Notes: generated from the letters alone by a model not told the origin. Counted from the first letter of the stretch, positions 28,990 through 37,478 are shown. The stretch: DNA of 56,251 nucleotides from Gammaproteobacteria bacterium (GCA_021773305.1 JAJFKH010000050.1:1-56251), one strand, 5' to 3'. A program made the numbers and translations.

Positions 28990-30324
28990 ATGATGAAATG
29001 GATATTAATGATATTGTGCTTTATTCATCACCTAACGTTTGCTCAGGGTGTCAGCATTGATGATTTTACTTATGGTGCAAATATTACTATAGATGAAAAA
29101 TCCAATTTATATCAGTTTGTTATACCTGAGTTTGTCTATGAGAATGGGGCTAATTCTCGCCTGAGTGATCTAAAAATCTTCAATTCAGCTCAAAAAAGCG
29201 TACCCTTTCAAATTAAGCCGGGGAAAGAGATTTTGCAAAATAAATCGCTTTCCTTTCACCCTATTTATGTTCGCGAAAAGGATTCTGATCTTATTCAATT
29301 GCAAGCAACTTATGATAGTGAGGGGGAGATCACAAGTCTTGGTGCTAAGGAAGATAGGCAAAGCTCGATCCCTGTAGCCTACGTTTTTTCTATGGTGAAA
29401 TATCGAGGACAACATGCCTATGAACTTGAACTTAATTGGGATTTAGATAAAAAACAGTGGGCGAGTTGGGGCTGTTTATTTGAGAGCGATGACTTAGTTT
29501 CGTGGCAGTCCGTTGCGGGAGGCTGTGAAATTTTAGCTCAGGATAAAAATACCAGCGCATTTAATCGCACAGTGCCGTTTCACCAAATTAGTATGAAATA
29601 TGCATTGCTTCGTTTTGAGCAGCCAGAGAAGGGTTTCAAACTGACATCTGCCATGTTGCATTTAGCTCCACCGCAGCCTCCAGTCATGGCTTGGAAAGAG
29701 TTGGAACCGACCCATGTGAAAAATCAACAAGAATTTTACTATGAAACAGAAGGGGTTATGCCAGTCAGTGAATTGAATATCATTGTTAGTTCAGACAATA
29801 AGTTGATGGAAGCAGAAATATTTTCTAGAGCATCTACTGAGGCGTCTTGGGTTCGTCAGTTCAGTGGTTTTTTCTACCGTTTTCTTCGCCAGCATCAAGC
29901 CTTATCTAATAGCGCTCGGATTTTTAATGACAACGCTGCGCCTTATTGGCTTGTGCGGTTTAAGCAGCAACTTCCGGATGGATTTGACATGCCTAAATTG
30001 AAGATTGCTTGGCAGCCAGGAACCATTATATTTGCTCCAGAAGGGAATCAACCATTCAAATTAGTTTTTGGCAATCCTGGCCTGAGTGATGGGGTAACCA
30101 GCGATAGGCCAACGTTTATTGCAGAAAATAGTGCTTCTTATGCCGTGATGGCTCAGTTAGGTGATATCTATAAGATGCCTAAGATCGAATCTATATCAAC
30201 TAAGAAAGATCGTATACTGAGTATCGTGCTATGGCTTCTGGGGATGGTGGTTGTAGGAAGTCTCTTATTTTTATGGCTTCGTTCTCTAAAAAGAGCGATT
30301 GCTGGAGATATTAACCTAGATTAG
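28990..30324 (+). CDS. DUF3999 family membrane-anchored periplasmic protein
   Basis: 444 residues from ATG 28990, which stands 7 nt after TTTGGAGGG; an upstream TTG in frame is less likely. Cleavable signal peptide (WILMILCFIHHLTFAQ), a long beta-rich region with SDLKIFNSAQKSVPFQI and LGAKEDRQSS-like pieces, and one C-terminal membrane span (ILSIVLWLLGMVVVGSLLFLW) with a short basic cytoplasmic end. This layout and the 'DLR(I/V)FN..G..VP' opening match DUF3999. The family is normally encoded beside a DUF2339 multi-membrane protein; none is seen here. Function unknown. Confidence 0.75.
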   Translation: MMKWILMILCFIHHLTFAQGVSIDDFTYGANITIDEKSNLYQFVIPEFVYENGANSRLSDLKIFNSAQKSVPFQIKPGKEILQNKSLSFHPIYVREKDSDLIQLQATYDSEGEITSLGAKEDRQSSIPVAYVFSMVKYRGQHAYELELNWDLDKKQWASWGCLFESDDLVSWQSVAGGCEILAQDKNTSAFNRTVPFHQISMKYALLRFEQPEKGFKLTSAMLHLAPPQPPVMAWKELEPTHVKNQQEFYYETEGVMPVSELNIIVSSDNKLMEAEIFSRASTEASWVRQFSGFFYRFLRQHQALSNSARIFNDNAAPYWLVRFKQQLPDGFDMPKLKIAWQPGTIIFAPEGNQPFKLVFGNPGLSDGVTSDRPTFIAENSASYAVMAQLGDIYKMPKIESISTKKDRILSIVLWLLGMVVVGSLLFLWLRSLKRAIAGDINLD

Positions 30325-30796
30325 GTTAGCTATTTTTGCCAAGGAAAAAATTTTAAAGTAGATTGTTGCAATATTTCGCTTTTAGGTTAAAATTTGTTTA
30401 CTACTAAAGCATGGATGTTGGTAAGGCAACGAGTATGGCCTGGGCTGGGTATCAGAGGCGTGCGTTAAAGTATTATTTAAAAGCAGTATAAACTGTGGTA
30501 CAATGTGGTTTATGTCATGATACTTGTATAATTCGATGGCTTGGTTTCTTAAGGTAATCTAGATAAATTAGTGAGTTAGCCTTAAATTCCACAATTTTGA
30601 CGATGATAGTCGTGGTATGTGTAATCAGAGCGTGTGCGTTATTTTAATGATGAGTGAGATAGATTTGGGTGCATTCCGCATAAGGTAGCGGATTATTGTG
30701 AAGAAGAAAGTCAATGTAAAGACAGCATAGCAGCATAAAATTTTTCTGTTATATCAATGCTGTCTCCGTTAGTTTAACAACAAAAGGAAGAGAGAA
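30325..30796. other. Long AT-rich leader region before the repeat-protein gene
   Basis: 472 nt without a plausible gene. A sigma-70-like pair TTTAAA (30476-30481) and TACAAT (30499-30504), 17 nt apart, could start a transcript with a leader of roughly 285 nt. TTAA direct repeats near 30465-30480 have a 12-bp period, not the 11 bp of a PmrA box. A hairpin (30720-30765) lies just before the ribosome site. No small RNA family recognised. Confidence 0.4.
30720..30765 (+). promoter_or_regulatory. Leader hairpin or operator before the repeat-protein gene
   Basis: AGACAGCAT (30720-30728) and ATGCTGTCT (30757-30765) form a perfect 9-bp inverted repeat with a 28-nt loop. It ends 32 nt before the start codon, just ahead of the AGGAAGAGAG ribosome site. 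No T run follows, so it is not a terminator. It might shape translation or act as a protein site; unproven. Confidence 0.35.
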
Positions 30797-33652
30797 ATGT
30801 CAGTGCAAATTTCGAATAGGTTCAATAAGTTAAATTACTGTCATGAGGCACTTCGGGATCTCTATGGTAAAATGATGGGTTATATTTCTGAGTATGATGA
30901 TACCAGCTTAGAAGCCATTAGAACTCAGCTTAGTGCTTCTAAAAACCATGATTTTTTACTTCAATTAAGTGTGAATGGTGAGACAGTCCTCACTGACTTG
31001 GTTGATCTTGTTTATCTATTCCATGCTGACATTCCTGATGATGCAAAAGAAATTATTGGTAATGTATTAAAAGCATTCCGAGAAAATTGTGATTCAAGCA
31101 TTTTTGGTCAATTAGTTAATTTGGCAAATGCTGCTGGGTTCTCACCACTGCATATTGTGTTTAATAAGCGGCATACTGAAATTTTAGATGGGTTTTTACA
31201 TCAAATTGATCTTGCCCTTGAAAGCAAGACTCTTACTGATGCCTGCTACAGTGAGTTACTTATTAAGCCAAACGATGCTGGTTTCACGCCTTTACAACAA
31301 GCACTGATTATTGGTAAAGAAGAAAACTTAAAAATCTATTTTAAGCATCTTGAAAAAGCAAGAGAGCAAGATATCCTGAGTCCACAAGAGTGGAGAGAAC
31401 TTTTAACAAAGCCAAATCACGCGGGGTTTACACCGCTGCATTCAGCCTTACGTAATGGCCAGGTTTCTAATTTACAAGATTATTTGGCTGAAGTGAAAGA
31501 AGCTTTAAAACGAGATATTATCCAAAAAGAGCATATGCGTGAATTATTCACCAGTGCGAACCAAGCAGGTTTTACGCCACTTCATGATGCATTAATTGGT
31601 GGCGAAGCAGAATGCTTGGAAATTTATTTAACAGCAATCCATGATGCAGTCAAAGATGGTATTTTAGATCCAGAAGATTTGCGTGAATTACTGATCCGTA
31701 GTAATGAAGCTGGGTTTACACCTCTTCAGGAAGCCTTGGTTTGTGGTCATGCAGACAACTTAACAGCGTATCTAGAGCAAGTTAAATTGGCGTTACAGAA
31801 AGATATTTTAAAGTTAGATGATGTTCGTTACCTATTAACTTGTCCTAATGAAGCGGAATTTACGCCATTACATCAAGTGCTAAAAAATGGTCAGACTGAA
31901 AATTTGCAAGTTTACCTTAAGCAAGTTTTGACGGCTTATGAAAAAGGCATCGTGACCCGTGAAGACTTACACAGTTTGTTGTTGAAAGCGAACCAAGCAG
32001 GTTTTACACCGTTGCATTCAGCCTTGCAAAATGGCCAAGGCGAGAATTTAGTTATTTATATAGAGCAAGTTCGCACAGCCTATGAAGACAAAATTCTATC
32101 TAAAGAAGATTTGCATAACTTGTTAGTGAGTCCAAACCAAGCCGGCTTTACGCCGTTGCACCAAGTCATGAAAACAGGTAAAGCTGAAAATCTTAATGTG
32201 TATCTTCAACAAATTGCTGCGGCACGAAGTGAGGATATTGTTAATAATGATGACTTACAGCGCTTGCTGCTTGCGCCTAACGAAGCAGGCTTTACACCAC
32301 TTCAAGAAGCACTTATCTGTGGTGATACAAGTACCCTCAAAATTTATCTTGACCAAGTGCAAAAAGCACTCGATCTGAAAATCATTGATGGCGTTGGCTT
32401 TAAAAACTTGTTGCTTTCACCTAACCAAGCGGGTTATACACCACTTCAATCAGCATTAAATAATGGTACAGCAGAGAACTTAACGATATATCTACAGCAA
32501 CTGCAAAATGCTATTAATATGAAAGAGCTTTCTGTTGAAGAATATCAGCAACTCTTAACGACAGCGAACAAGGCTGGATTTACGCCTTTGCAGGATGCAT
32601 TGAAGAGCGGTAGTAAGTCGATTCTGCATGTTTATTTGCGTATTTTGCAAGATTTAATTACCAATGACATTCTGGCATTGGCAGATTTGCAAGAATTACT
32701 GTTGCATACTAATGATGCGAATTTTAATCCATTACATCAAGCCGCTTATTCTTGTGATTTAGCAACGATTAAATTATTTGTTGGTTTTATTCGAAGACAT
32801 TATCCGAAACATATCTCAACGGATGTTATCAAGCATTTAGCAACCCAAAGGAATAAATATGGGTATGTGCCGAATTGTCCAGAAAATCGCCGTCAAGCAG
32901 ATGCGATTAACCATTACTTGGCTTCTTTATCTGGTGGTATGACCCAAATTGATCCGTTCAATCAACCGCGCACAACCCGTATGAGGGCGCATCCAGTGAA
33001 TCGTGGTCGTTTCAGAAATCGTACTCAAGCATCGCGAGCTCGTTCATCCTCGGATCAACCCTATAACAATAATCGTGGCAGTGGGCAGTACGATCAACGT
33101 AGCCAAGGTGGTTACAATGATCGTGCTGGACAAGGTGATCAATATAGAGGGCGTAGTCAGGATGGATACAATGATCGCCAAAAAGGTAGTTATGGTCAGC
33201 GTCAGCAAGGTGGGTACAATGATCGAAGCCAACAGGGATACCAGGGGGCTCGATCACATGGCGGGTACCAAGGTAGCCGATCACATGGTGGGTACCAAGA
33301 TCGCAATCATGGAAGTCAGACCCAATCAAACCATACCAACAGAACTAATTATGGTGAAGAGAATTACAATCAGCAGCAGTATAACCGCAGCAATCAAGAT
33401 TTTGGCAATAATTATAACCCGTCGCAATCTAATCACGGTCGGCGGGGACACTCGGGTTATCAGCAACAAAATCACCAAGGTGGGCACAACGGTTACAACA
33501 ATCAAAACTATGGCAACAATCAGGGTAATGATGGTAATCGACAACCTCACAACCGTCAGTATAATACGGATCGGCAGAATTTTAATCGTGGCCAAGATCA
33601 AAATACTGGTAACCTCCCAAGTGATAATTGGGAACGGTCGGATTCTGAATAG
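30797..33652 (+). CDS. Ankyrin-like 48-residue repeat protein with RGG/YN-rich tail
   Basis: 951 residues, start ATG after AGGAAGAGAG. Three parts: a helical N-terminus (1-110); twelve tandem repeats of exactly 48 residues (111-686) with the core N-x-AGFTPL-xx-AL-xx-G-xxx-NL-xx-YL; then, after a short linker, a disordered tail from about residue 725 rich in Arg, Gly, Tyr, Asn and Gln with repeated GGYNDR and SHGGYQ. The repeat core looks like the first ankyrin helix pair (GFTPLH..A...G...NL), but ankyrin units are 33 residues, so each unit has about 15 more. No signal peptide or membrane span. Ankyrin proteins are common effectors in Legionellales; this is inference. A perfect terminator follows. 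Confidence 0.85.
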   Translation: MSVQISNRFNKLNYCHEALRDLYGKMMGYISEYDDTSLEAIRTQLSASKNHDFLLQLSVNGETVLTDLVDLVYLFHADIPDDAKEIIGNVLKAFRENCDSSIFGQLVNLANAAGFSPLHIVFNKRHTEILDGFLHQIDLALESKTLTDACYSELLIKPNDAGFTPLQQALIIGKEENLKIYFKHLEKAREQDILSPQEWRELLTKPNHAGFTPLHSALRNGQVSNLQDYLAEVKEALKRDIIQKEHMRELFTSANQAGFTPLHDALIGGEAECLEIYLTAIHDAVKDGILDPEDLRELLIRSNEAGFTPLQEALVCGHADNLTAYLEQVKLALQKDILKLDDVRYLLTCPNEAEFTPLHQVLKNGQTENLQVYLKQVLTAYEKGIVTREDLHSLLLKANQAGFTPLHSALQNGQGENLVIYIEQVRTAYEDKILSKEDLHNLLVSPNQAGFTPLHQVMKTGKAENLNVYLQQIAAARSEDIVNNDDLQRLLLAPNEAGFTPLQEALICGDTSTLKIYLDQVQKALDLKIIDGVGFKNLLLSPNQAGYTPLQSALNNGTAENLTIYLQQLQNAINMKELSVEEYQQLLTTANKAGFTPLQDALKSGSKSILHVYLRILQDLITNDILALADLQELLLHTNDANFNPLHQAAYSCDLATIKLFVGFIRRHYPKHISTDVIKHLATQRNKYGYVPNCPENRRQADAINHYLASLSGGMTQIDPFNQPRTTRMRAHPVNRGRFRNRTQASRARSSSDQPYNNNRGSGQYDQRSQGGYNDRAGQGDQYRGRSQDGYNDRQKGSYGQRQQGGYNDRSQQGYQGARSHGGYQGSRSHGGYQDRNHGSQTQSNHTNRTNYGEENYNQQQYNRSNQDFGNNYNPSQSNHGRRGHSGYQQQNHQGGHNGYNNQNYGNNQGNDGNRQPHNRQYNTDRQNFNRGQDQNTGNLPSDNWERSDSE
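31127..32854 (+). repeat. Twelve tandem 144-bp coding repeats
   Basis: The conserved asparagine codon of the AGFTPL core recurs at 31127, 31271, 31415, 31559 and so on to 32711, always 144 bp apart with no insertion or deletion across twelve units. DNA identity between units is modest while the protein pattern is kept, so the array is old and maintained by selection, not a recent expansion. The first (AGFSPLHIVF) and last (ANFNPLHQAA) units are the most diverged, as capping units usually are. Confidence 0.93.
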
Positions 33653-33672
33653 CTTGTAACAAGTATCTACCT

Positions 33673-33700
33673 AAAAAAGCCCTCTCATGAGGGCTTTTTT
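33673..33700 (+). terminator. Rho-independent terminator after the repeat-protein gene
   Basis: AAAAAAGCCCTC (33673-33684), loop TCAT, GAGGGCTTTTTT (33689-33700): a perfect 12-bp stem with a T run on each strand's exit. It lies 20 nt after the stop codon and isolates the repeat-protein gene from the HAD-like gene. Confidence 0.95.
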
Positions 33701-33731
33701 ACTTGAGCTATTTCTAAAATTAAGCATAATA

Positions 33732-33748
33732 TTTAATTCTTTCTTAAT
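33732..33748 (+). promoter_or_regulatory. Perfect PmrA-box-like direct repeat
   Basis: TTTAAT-TCTTT-CTTAAT matches YTTAAK-N5-YTTAAK at all twelve defined positions, with the 11-bp period expected for a response regulator dimer. A -10-like TATGTT follows at 33759-33764, 10 nt beyond the second half-site, so the box would take the place of a -35. The start codon is 53 nt downstream of the box. In Legionella and Coxiella PmrA controls Dot/Icm genes and effectors. No pmrA gene is in the window. Confidence 0.55.
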
Positions 33749-33801
33749 ATTCATGCGGTATGTTGGTGCTTCTATGGATAAAATTTTTGTGAGGCACATA
33801 A

Positions 33802-35412
33802 ATGAAAAAAATTATTTTAGTCGATTTTGATGACACTCTTGTGACGAGAGCAGGTGATGATATTGTATATAATGATGAACTTATTGAGGCTTTAATCCAA
33901 GCAAAACAAGCAGGTAGTCTTATTATTGGTTTTACGAATTGGTACTCGAAAAATTACCAATTAGGTTCATTAGGCCGATTGGCGATTACCCAAGACTTGG
34001 AAAAGAAAGGGTTAGTCTTCGATGCTATCAATACCACCTGGAGTGCTTCTCATGTTGCTAAACTCATCGTGGAGCGAAAAGAGGGTTCTCAGAGTAGCTT
34101 CGATTATGTTCAATCATTGAGTGAAGTTGAGCGTTTAGCCTTGCTGGATCATTATTATCAAACTTCAATTAAAGCCATTGAAGAGAAACACAAGTATGTT
34201 CAGGGTAACAATAAGAAGATATTTAAGACAGTGAGCGATAGTGAAGCTGGATTGGCACTTAATAATGCAACGCTTTCTGTTGGCACTGCGCGGAATCAGT
34301 TGAAATTGATTCCGACACTTAATAATTTTAATGATGCTAAAGCTGAGAAAGAAGAAATGTTTCGGGTGCTCTTTGCTCTTTTAGGCACAGACAATGAATA
34401 TATTGTTTTTGATGATAAAAACGAAGTCACTAGCACGGCTCATGCGCTCGCTGATGACATGAAAATAGCGCTATACCCTATTACTGTACGCAGGATGAAA
34501 GCCTTGAAAAGAGGTGTTCATATTGAAGGTGAAAACGGTGTTGGTTACAATCATATCCTTAATTTTCCGGAAGCAATGAGCAATAAATTTTACTTAGAAA
34601 AACAGTTTGATACCTTACAAAGCAAGCTTATAGTGGCCATGGAAGAACTCGATAAATACATGTTGCTTGTAAAACAAAGTACCAAGAAGATGTTTTCAAA
34701 CAATAAAACAAGCAAGCTTTGTTACGCTAAACTAACTGACCTACAATACCGGTTGATATCTCTGCTTAAAAATCCGAATTCCCAATGTGTTGGCTCTTTT
34801 ATTCTGCATATGGGGGTGTTGAAACAATTTATGGATGATATTGTAAAAATTCTTCAACAAAGCAAACAGGGTAAAGAACAGGGGCGCGGAGAACAATTTC
34901 CGAGATTTATCAAGATGCTTGGCACTAATATTGCCGTGCTTGAGAAATGCTTCGAAGATCCGCACTTTGAATTTCAGGAGAATCTAAAAAGAGATCCTTT
35001 TACATTGAAAAGTTGTGTCGGTGCAGCTGCTAGGATGTATAGATATCACAACCCTTCTGAGATAGGTAAGGTGGCGGAGTTGCAACATAAGTGGCTAAAT
35101 GTAGATGAAGGGGATTTGGTGGAACAACTTTGCGATTTTTTACAGCAAAAAGAAGGAGGGTATGGCGAATTCTCTCTCAAAGGTCTCGTGACGTGGTATA
35201 TCTATAATCGGTATGACTTGAAGAGTCAGCAACCTGATATATTTGAGAATTTACCTGTCAAAGACAAAGGGATCCGACATAATTGTAATCATCCGCTCCA
35301 TGGTAAAAAAGCGATTCAGCTGGTTTGTGATGCACTTAAGAAAACACAAGAGGGAAAACAATTGCTGCAAGAAGAACCAGGACAGGTTCCCGAGGCGTTA
35401 CGACCCAGGTAG
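33802..35412 (+). CDS. HAD-like protein with helical C-terminal region (effector candidate)
   Basis: 536 residues. The N-terminus is a haloacid-dehalogenase phosphatase fold: motif I VDFDDTL with D8 and D10, motif II T45 in IIGFTN, and an acidic motif FDDKNEV at D204-D205. A long insertion (about 60-190) separates motif II from motif IV, room for a cap. The second half (about 260-536) is helical and unrecognised. No signal peptide. The acidic pattern LLQEEPGQVPEA near the C-terminus resembles the E-block of Dot/Icm substrates. Preceded by a perfect PmrA-like box. Substrate unknown; phosphatase activity is inferred from the motifs. Confidence 0.8.
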   Translation: MKKIILVDFDDTLVTRAGDDIVYNDELIEALIQAKQAGSLIIGFTNWYSKNYQLGSLGRLAITQDLEKKGLVFDAINTTWSASHVAKLIVERKEGSQSSFDYVQSLSEVERLALLDHYYQTSIKAIEEKHKYVQGNNKKIFKTVSDSEAGLALNNATLSVGTARNQLKLIPTLNNFNDAKAEKEEMFRVLFALLGTDNEYIVFDDKNEVTSTAHALADDMKIALYPITVRRMKALKRGVHIEGENGVGYNHILNFPEAMSNKFYLEKQFDTLQSKLIVAMEELDKYMLLVKQSTKKMFSNNKTSKLCYAKLTDLQYRLISLLKNPNSQCVGSFILHMGVLKQFMDDIVKILQQSKQGKEQGRGEQFPRFIKMLGTNIAVLEKCFEDPHFEFQENLKRDPFTLKSCVGAAARMYRYHNPSEIGKVAELQHKWLNVDEGDLVEQLCDFLQQKEGGYGEFSLKGLVTWYIYNRYDLKSQQPDIFENLPVKDKGIRHNCNHPLHGKKAIQLVCDALKKTQEGKQLLQEEPGQVPEALRPR

Positions 35413-35435
35413 TGAGCAGCTTACCAGGCAGGATG

Positions 35436-35460
35436 GGCGCGAGAGTCAAACTCTCGCGCC
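35436..35460. terminator. Strong hairpin between convergent genes
   Basis: GGCGCGAGAGT (35436-35446), loop CAA, ACTCTCGCGCC (35450-35460): a perfect 11-bp GC-rich stem between the ends of the HAD-like gene and ssb. Neither strand has a T run after it, so it is not a classic intrinsic terminator; it may protect 3' ends or act as a bidirectional pause. Listed as terminator-like by position. Confidence 0.5.
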
Positions 35461-35473
35461 AAATATCTGCGAA

Positions 35474-35953
35474 CTAAAACGGAATATCATCATCAAATTG
35501 CTCAGCTGAAGCAGGGGCTGCTGCTGGAGCTGGGCTGCTCTGGGGAGCTGGGCTGCTCTGGGGAGCTGTGTTGGTCATGGCAGGAGCAGATGACATGGCA
35601 GGAGCGTCACTGTTTCCCTTGCCATCTAGCATTTGCATACTGTCAGCGATGATTTCTGTGGTGTAACGATCTTGGCCACTTTGATCTTGCCATTTGCGTG
35701 TGCGAATTTTTCCCTCGATGTAGACTTTAGATCCTTTGCGTAGATATTCTCCAGCAATTTCTCCCAGACGATTAAACATTGAGATTCGATGCCATTCCGT
35801 GCGTTCTTGCATTTGACCGGTTTCTTTATCTTTCCAGCTTTCTGAGGTTGCTAGAGAAACATTTGCTACAGCGTTACCGCTGGGCATGTAGCGTACTTCA
35901 GGATCGGAACCTAGATTACCGATAAGAATGACTTTATTAACACCTCGGGCCAT
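35474..35953 (-). CDS. ssb: Single-stranded DNA-binding protein
   Basis: 159 residues. OB-fold start [37 protein letters not shown], then [38 protein letters not shown] Pro/Ala/Ser-rich linker follows, ending in the acidic tip FDDDDIPF type (DDDIPF), which docks replication and repair proteins. Binds single-stranded DNA as a tetramer. Lies downstream of the transporter gene with 32 nt between. Confidence 0.98.
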   Translation of the reverse strand: MARGVNKVILIGNLGSDPEVRYMPSGNAVANVSLATSESWKDKETGQMQERTEWHRISMFNRLGEIAGEYLRKGSKVYIEGKIRTRKWQDQSGQDRYTTEIIADSMQMLDGKGNSDAPAMSSAPAMTNTAPQSSPAPQSSPAPAAAPASAEQFDDDIPF

Positions 35954-35985
35954 TGGCTAACTCCTTAATTGAATATGAGACTAAA

Positions 35986-37350
35986 CTAACTAACCATAGA
36001 AAACTTATGCAACAATGTAAAGTCCAAAAGCTGTTTATCAACTTTTAAATAAGCAATACCGTCATCATCGGTGACAGTGGCTTCCAGTACTCCGGGAATC
36101 TCCAGTAATTGAGCGCAAATTGATTGGCTGTTGCCTTCGCAATGTGGTCCAATTTTTATCATGTAGGTGCTGGATAACCGGGGCTGCTCCATGGTTTTAG
36201 CCACTATAAACCATATGCAGGCCAGTAAACAACTCCCCAAAAATACCCCTGAGGTTGCATGAGAACCATATAGCCAACCGCCCATGAGTCCCCCAACAAA
36301 AATGCCAAAAAATTGAGCAGATGAGTACACTCCCATGGCTGATCCTTTGTGAACCGTCGGGGCTGTTTTTGCGACTAAAGAGGGGAGTAATGCTTCTAAC
36401 ACGCTGAAAGCGCCAAGGAAAAGGCTCAAACAAATAATAAACTCACTGGTTTGGTGGCTTATGAGTAGCCCCAGTTCTGCCACAATAATACCGCCGATGG
36501 CACTGAGAAATACCGGTTTGAAATATTTTTTTTCAGCTAAAATAATTGCGGGTACCATCATCACAAAAGCGGCGATGAGGACAATTAAATAGACTTTCCA
36601 TTGCTGGCTGATGGCAATATGAGCCTGATCTCGCAAGATCACAGGAATGGCCACAAAGCTTGCGGTGAGGATAGCATGAAGGAAAAAAATACCAGCATCT
36701 AAGCGGAGTAACTCTTTATTTTTAATAATGGATATTAATTGAGCTGGTTCTGGCTCTGTATCTCGATGAAAAATGGATTGCTCGGGATGGGGGACAACCC
36801 AATAGAGAATACATAATCCTAGTAGAGCCAAGACACCTGTGAGCCAAAATAATCCAGAGACGCCGATAAATTGCTCTAAAAATGGCCCTAAGAGCAAGGC
36901 AACGGAAAAGGATAGGCCAATAATCATGCCCACCACAGCCATGGCCTTGGATCGGTGTTCTTCTCGAGTGAGATCGGCTAATAGAGCTAAGAGGGTACTA
37001 CCAATGGCACCGGCACCTTGTAGCGCTCGGCCTAAAATTAGACCGTAAATACTCGTGGAGAGTGCTGCAACTATGCTGCCCAGGGCAAAAATGATAAGTC
37101 CTATGGAGATAAGGGGTTTACGCCCATACCGATCAGAGAGCATGCCAAAGGGAATTTGTAAGAACGCTTGGGTGAGTCCGTAGATCCCCATGGAGATCCC
37201 TAGTAATGTAGGGGTGATGCCTTTTAGGCCCCCTGCGTAGATTGCAAGTAATGGGAGTACAATAAAAAGTCCCAGTAAGCGAAAAGCAAAGATCCCAGCC
37301 AGGGAAAATGCCGCGCGATATTCAAATGTTGTCATGTTGACTTGTTGCAT
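35986..37350 (-). CDS. yajR: MFS transporter with C-terminal YAM domain (YajR type)
   Basis: 454 residues, twelve membrane segments. The major-facilitator motif A is GMLSDRYGRKPLI near residue 70, and motif C-like GLSFSVALLLGPFL lies near 150. The last 65 residues (GPHCEGNSQSICAQLLEIPGVLEATV) form a small ferredoxin-like domain, the YAM domain known from YajR. Substrate unknown; drug or metabolite export is possible. ATG 37335 is an alternative start. It shares the divergent region with uvrA, a common gammaproteobacterial layout. Confidence 0.88.
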   Translation of the reverse strand: MQQVNMTTFEYRAAFSLAGIFAFRLLGLFIVLPLLAIYAGGLKGITPTLLGISMGIYGLTQAFLQIPFGMLSDRYGRKPLISIGLIIFALGSIVAALSTSIYGLILGRALQGAGAIGSTLLALLADLTREEHRSKAMAVVGMIIGLSFSVALLLGPFLEQFIGVSGLFWLTGVLALLGLCILYWVVPHPEQSIFHRDTEPEPAQLISIIKNKELLRLDAGIFFLHAILTASFVAIPVILRDQAHIAISQQWKVYLIVLIAAFVMMVPAIILAEKKYFKPVFLSAIGGIIVAELGLLISHQTSEFIICLSLFLGAFSVLEALLPSLVAKTAPTVHKGSAMGVYSSAQFFGIFVGGLMGGWLYGSHATSGVFLGSCLLACIWFIVAKTMEQPRLSSTYMIKIGPHCEGNSQSICAQLLEIPGVLEATVTDDDGIAYLKVDKQLLDFTLLHKFSMVS

Positions 37351-37478
37351 AAAAGTTCTCTTTTTGAACAGGTGGTGTACGTGGCCCTAATTATCCGCTA
37401 TGGGTATAGCCTTCATAGTTTGCTATTATATACGGTCGCGATGGAAAAAATCGACTTATAAATGGCAGCAAATGATTA

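Noticed and set aside
30465-30481. PmrA-like TTAA repeat upstream of the repeat-protein gene
   Set aside because: The two TTAA cores are 12 bp apart instead of 11, and the first base pattern does not fit.
33003-33659. Long open frames on both strands over the tail of the repeat protein
   Set aside because: They are by-products of low-complexity, stop-poor DNA; they lack ribosome sites and consist of runs of Ile, Val and Thr with no protein-like pattern.
35243-35509. An 88-residue plus-strand frame across the HAD gene end and hairpin
   Set aside because: It overlaps the end of the HAD-like gene and ssb and runs through the inverted repeat; no start signal.
37351-37478. SOS box before uvrA
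   Set aside because: No CTGT-N8-ACAG pattern or close variant in the 128-nt gap; control may differ in this lineage.
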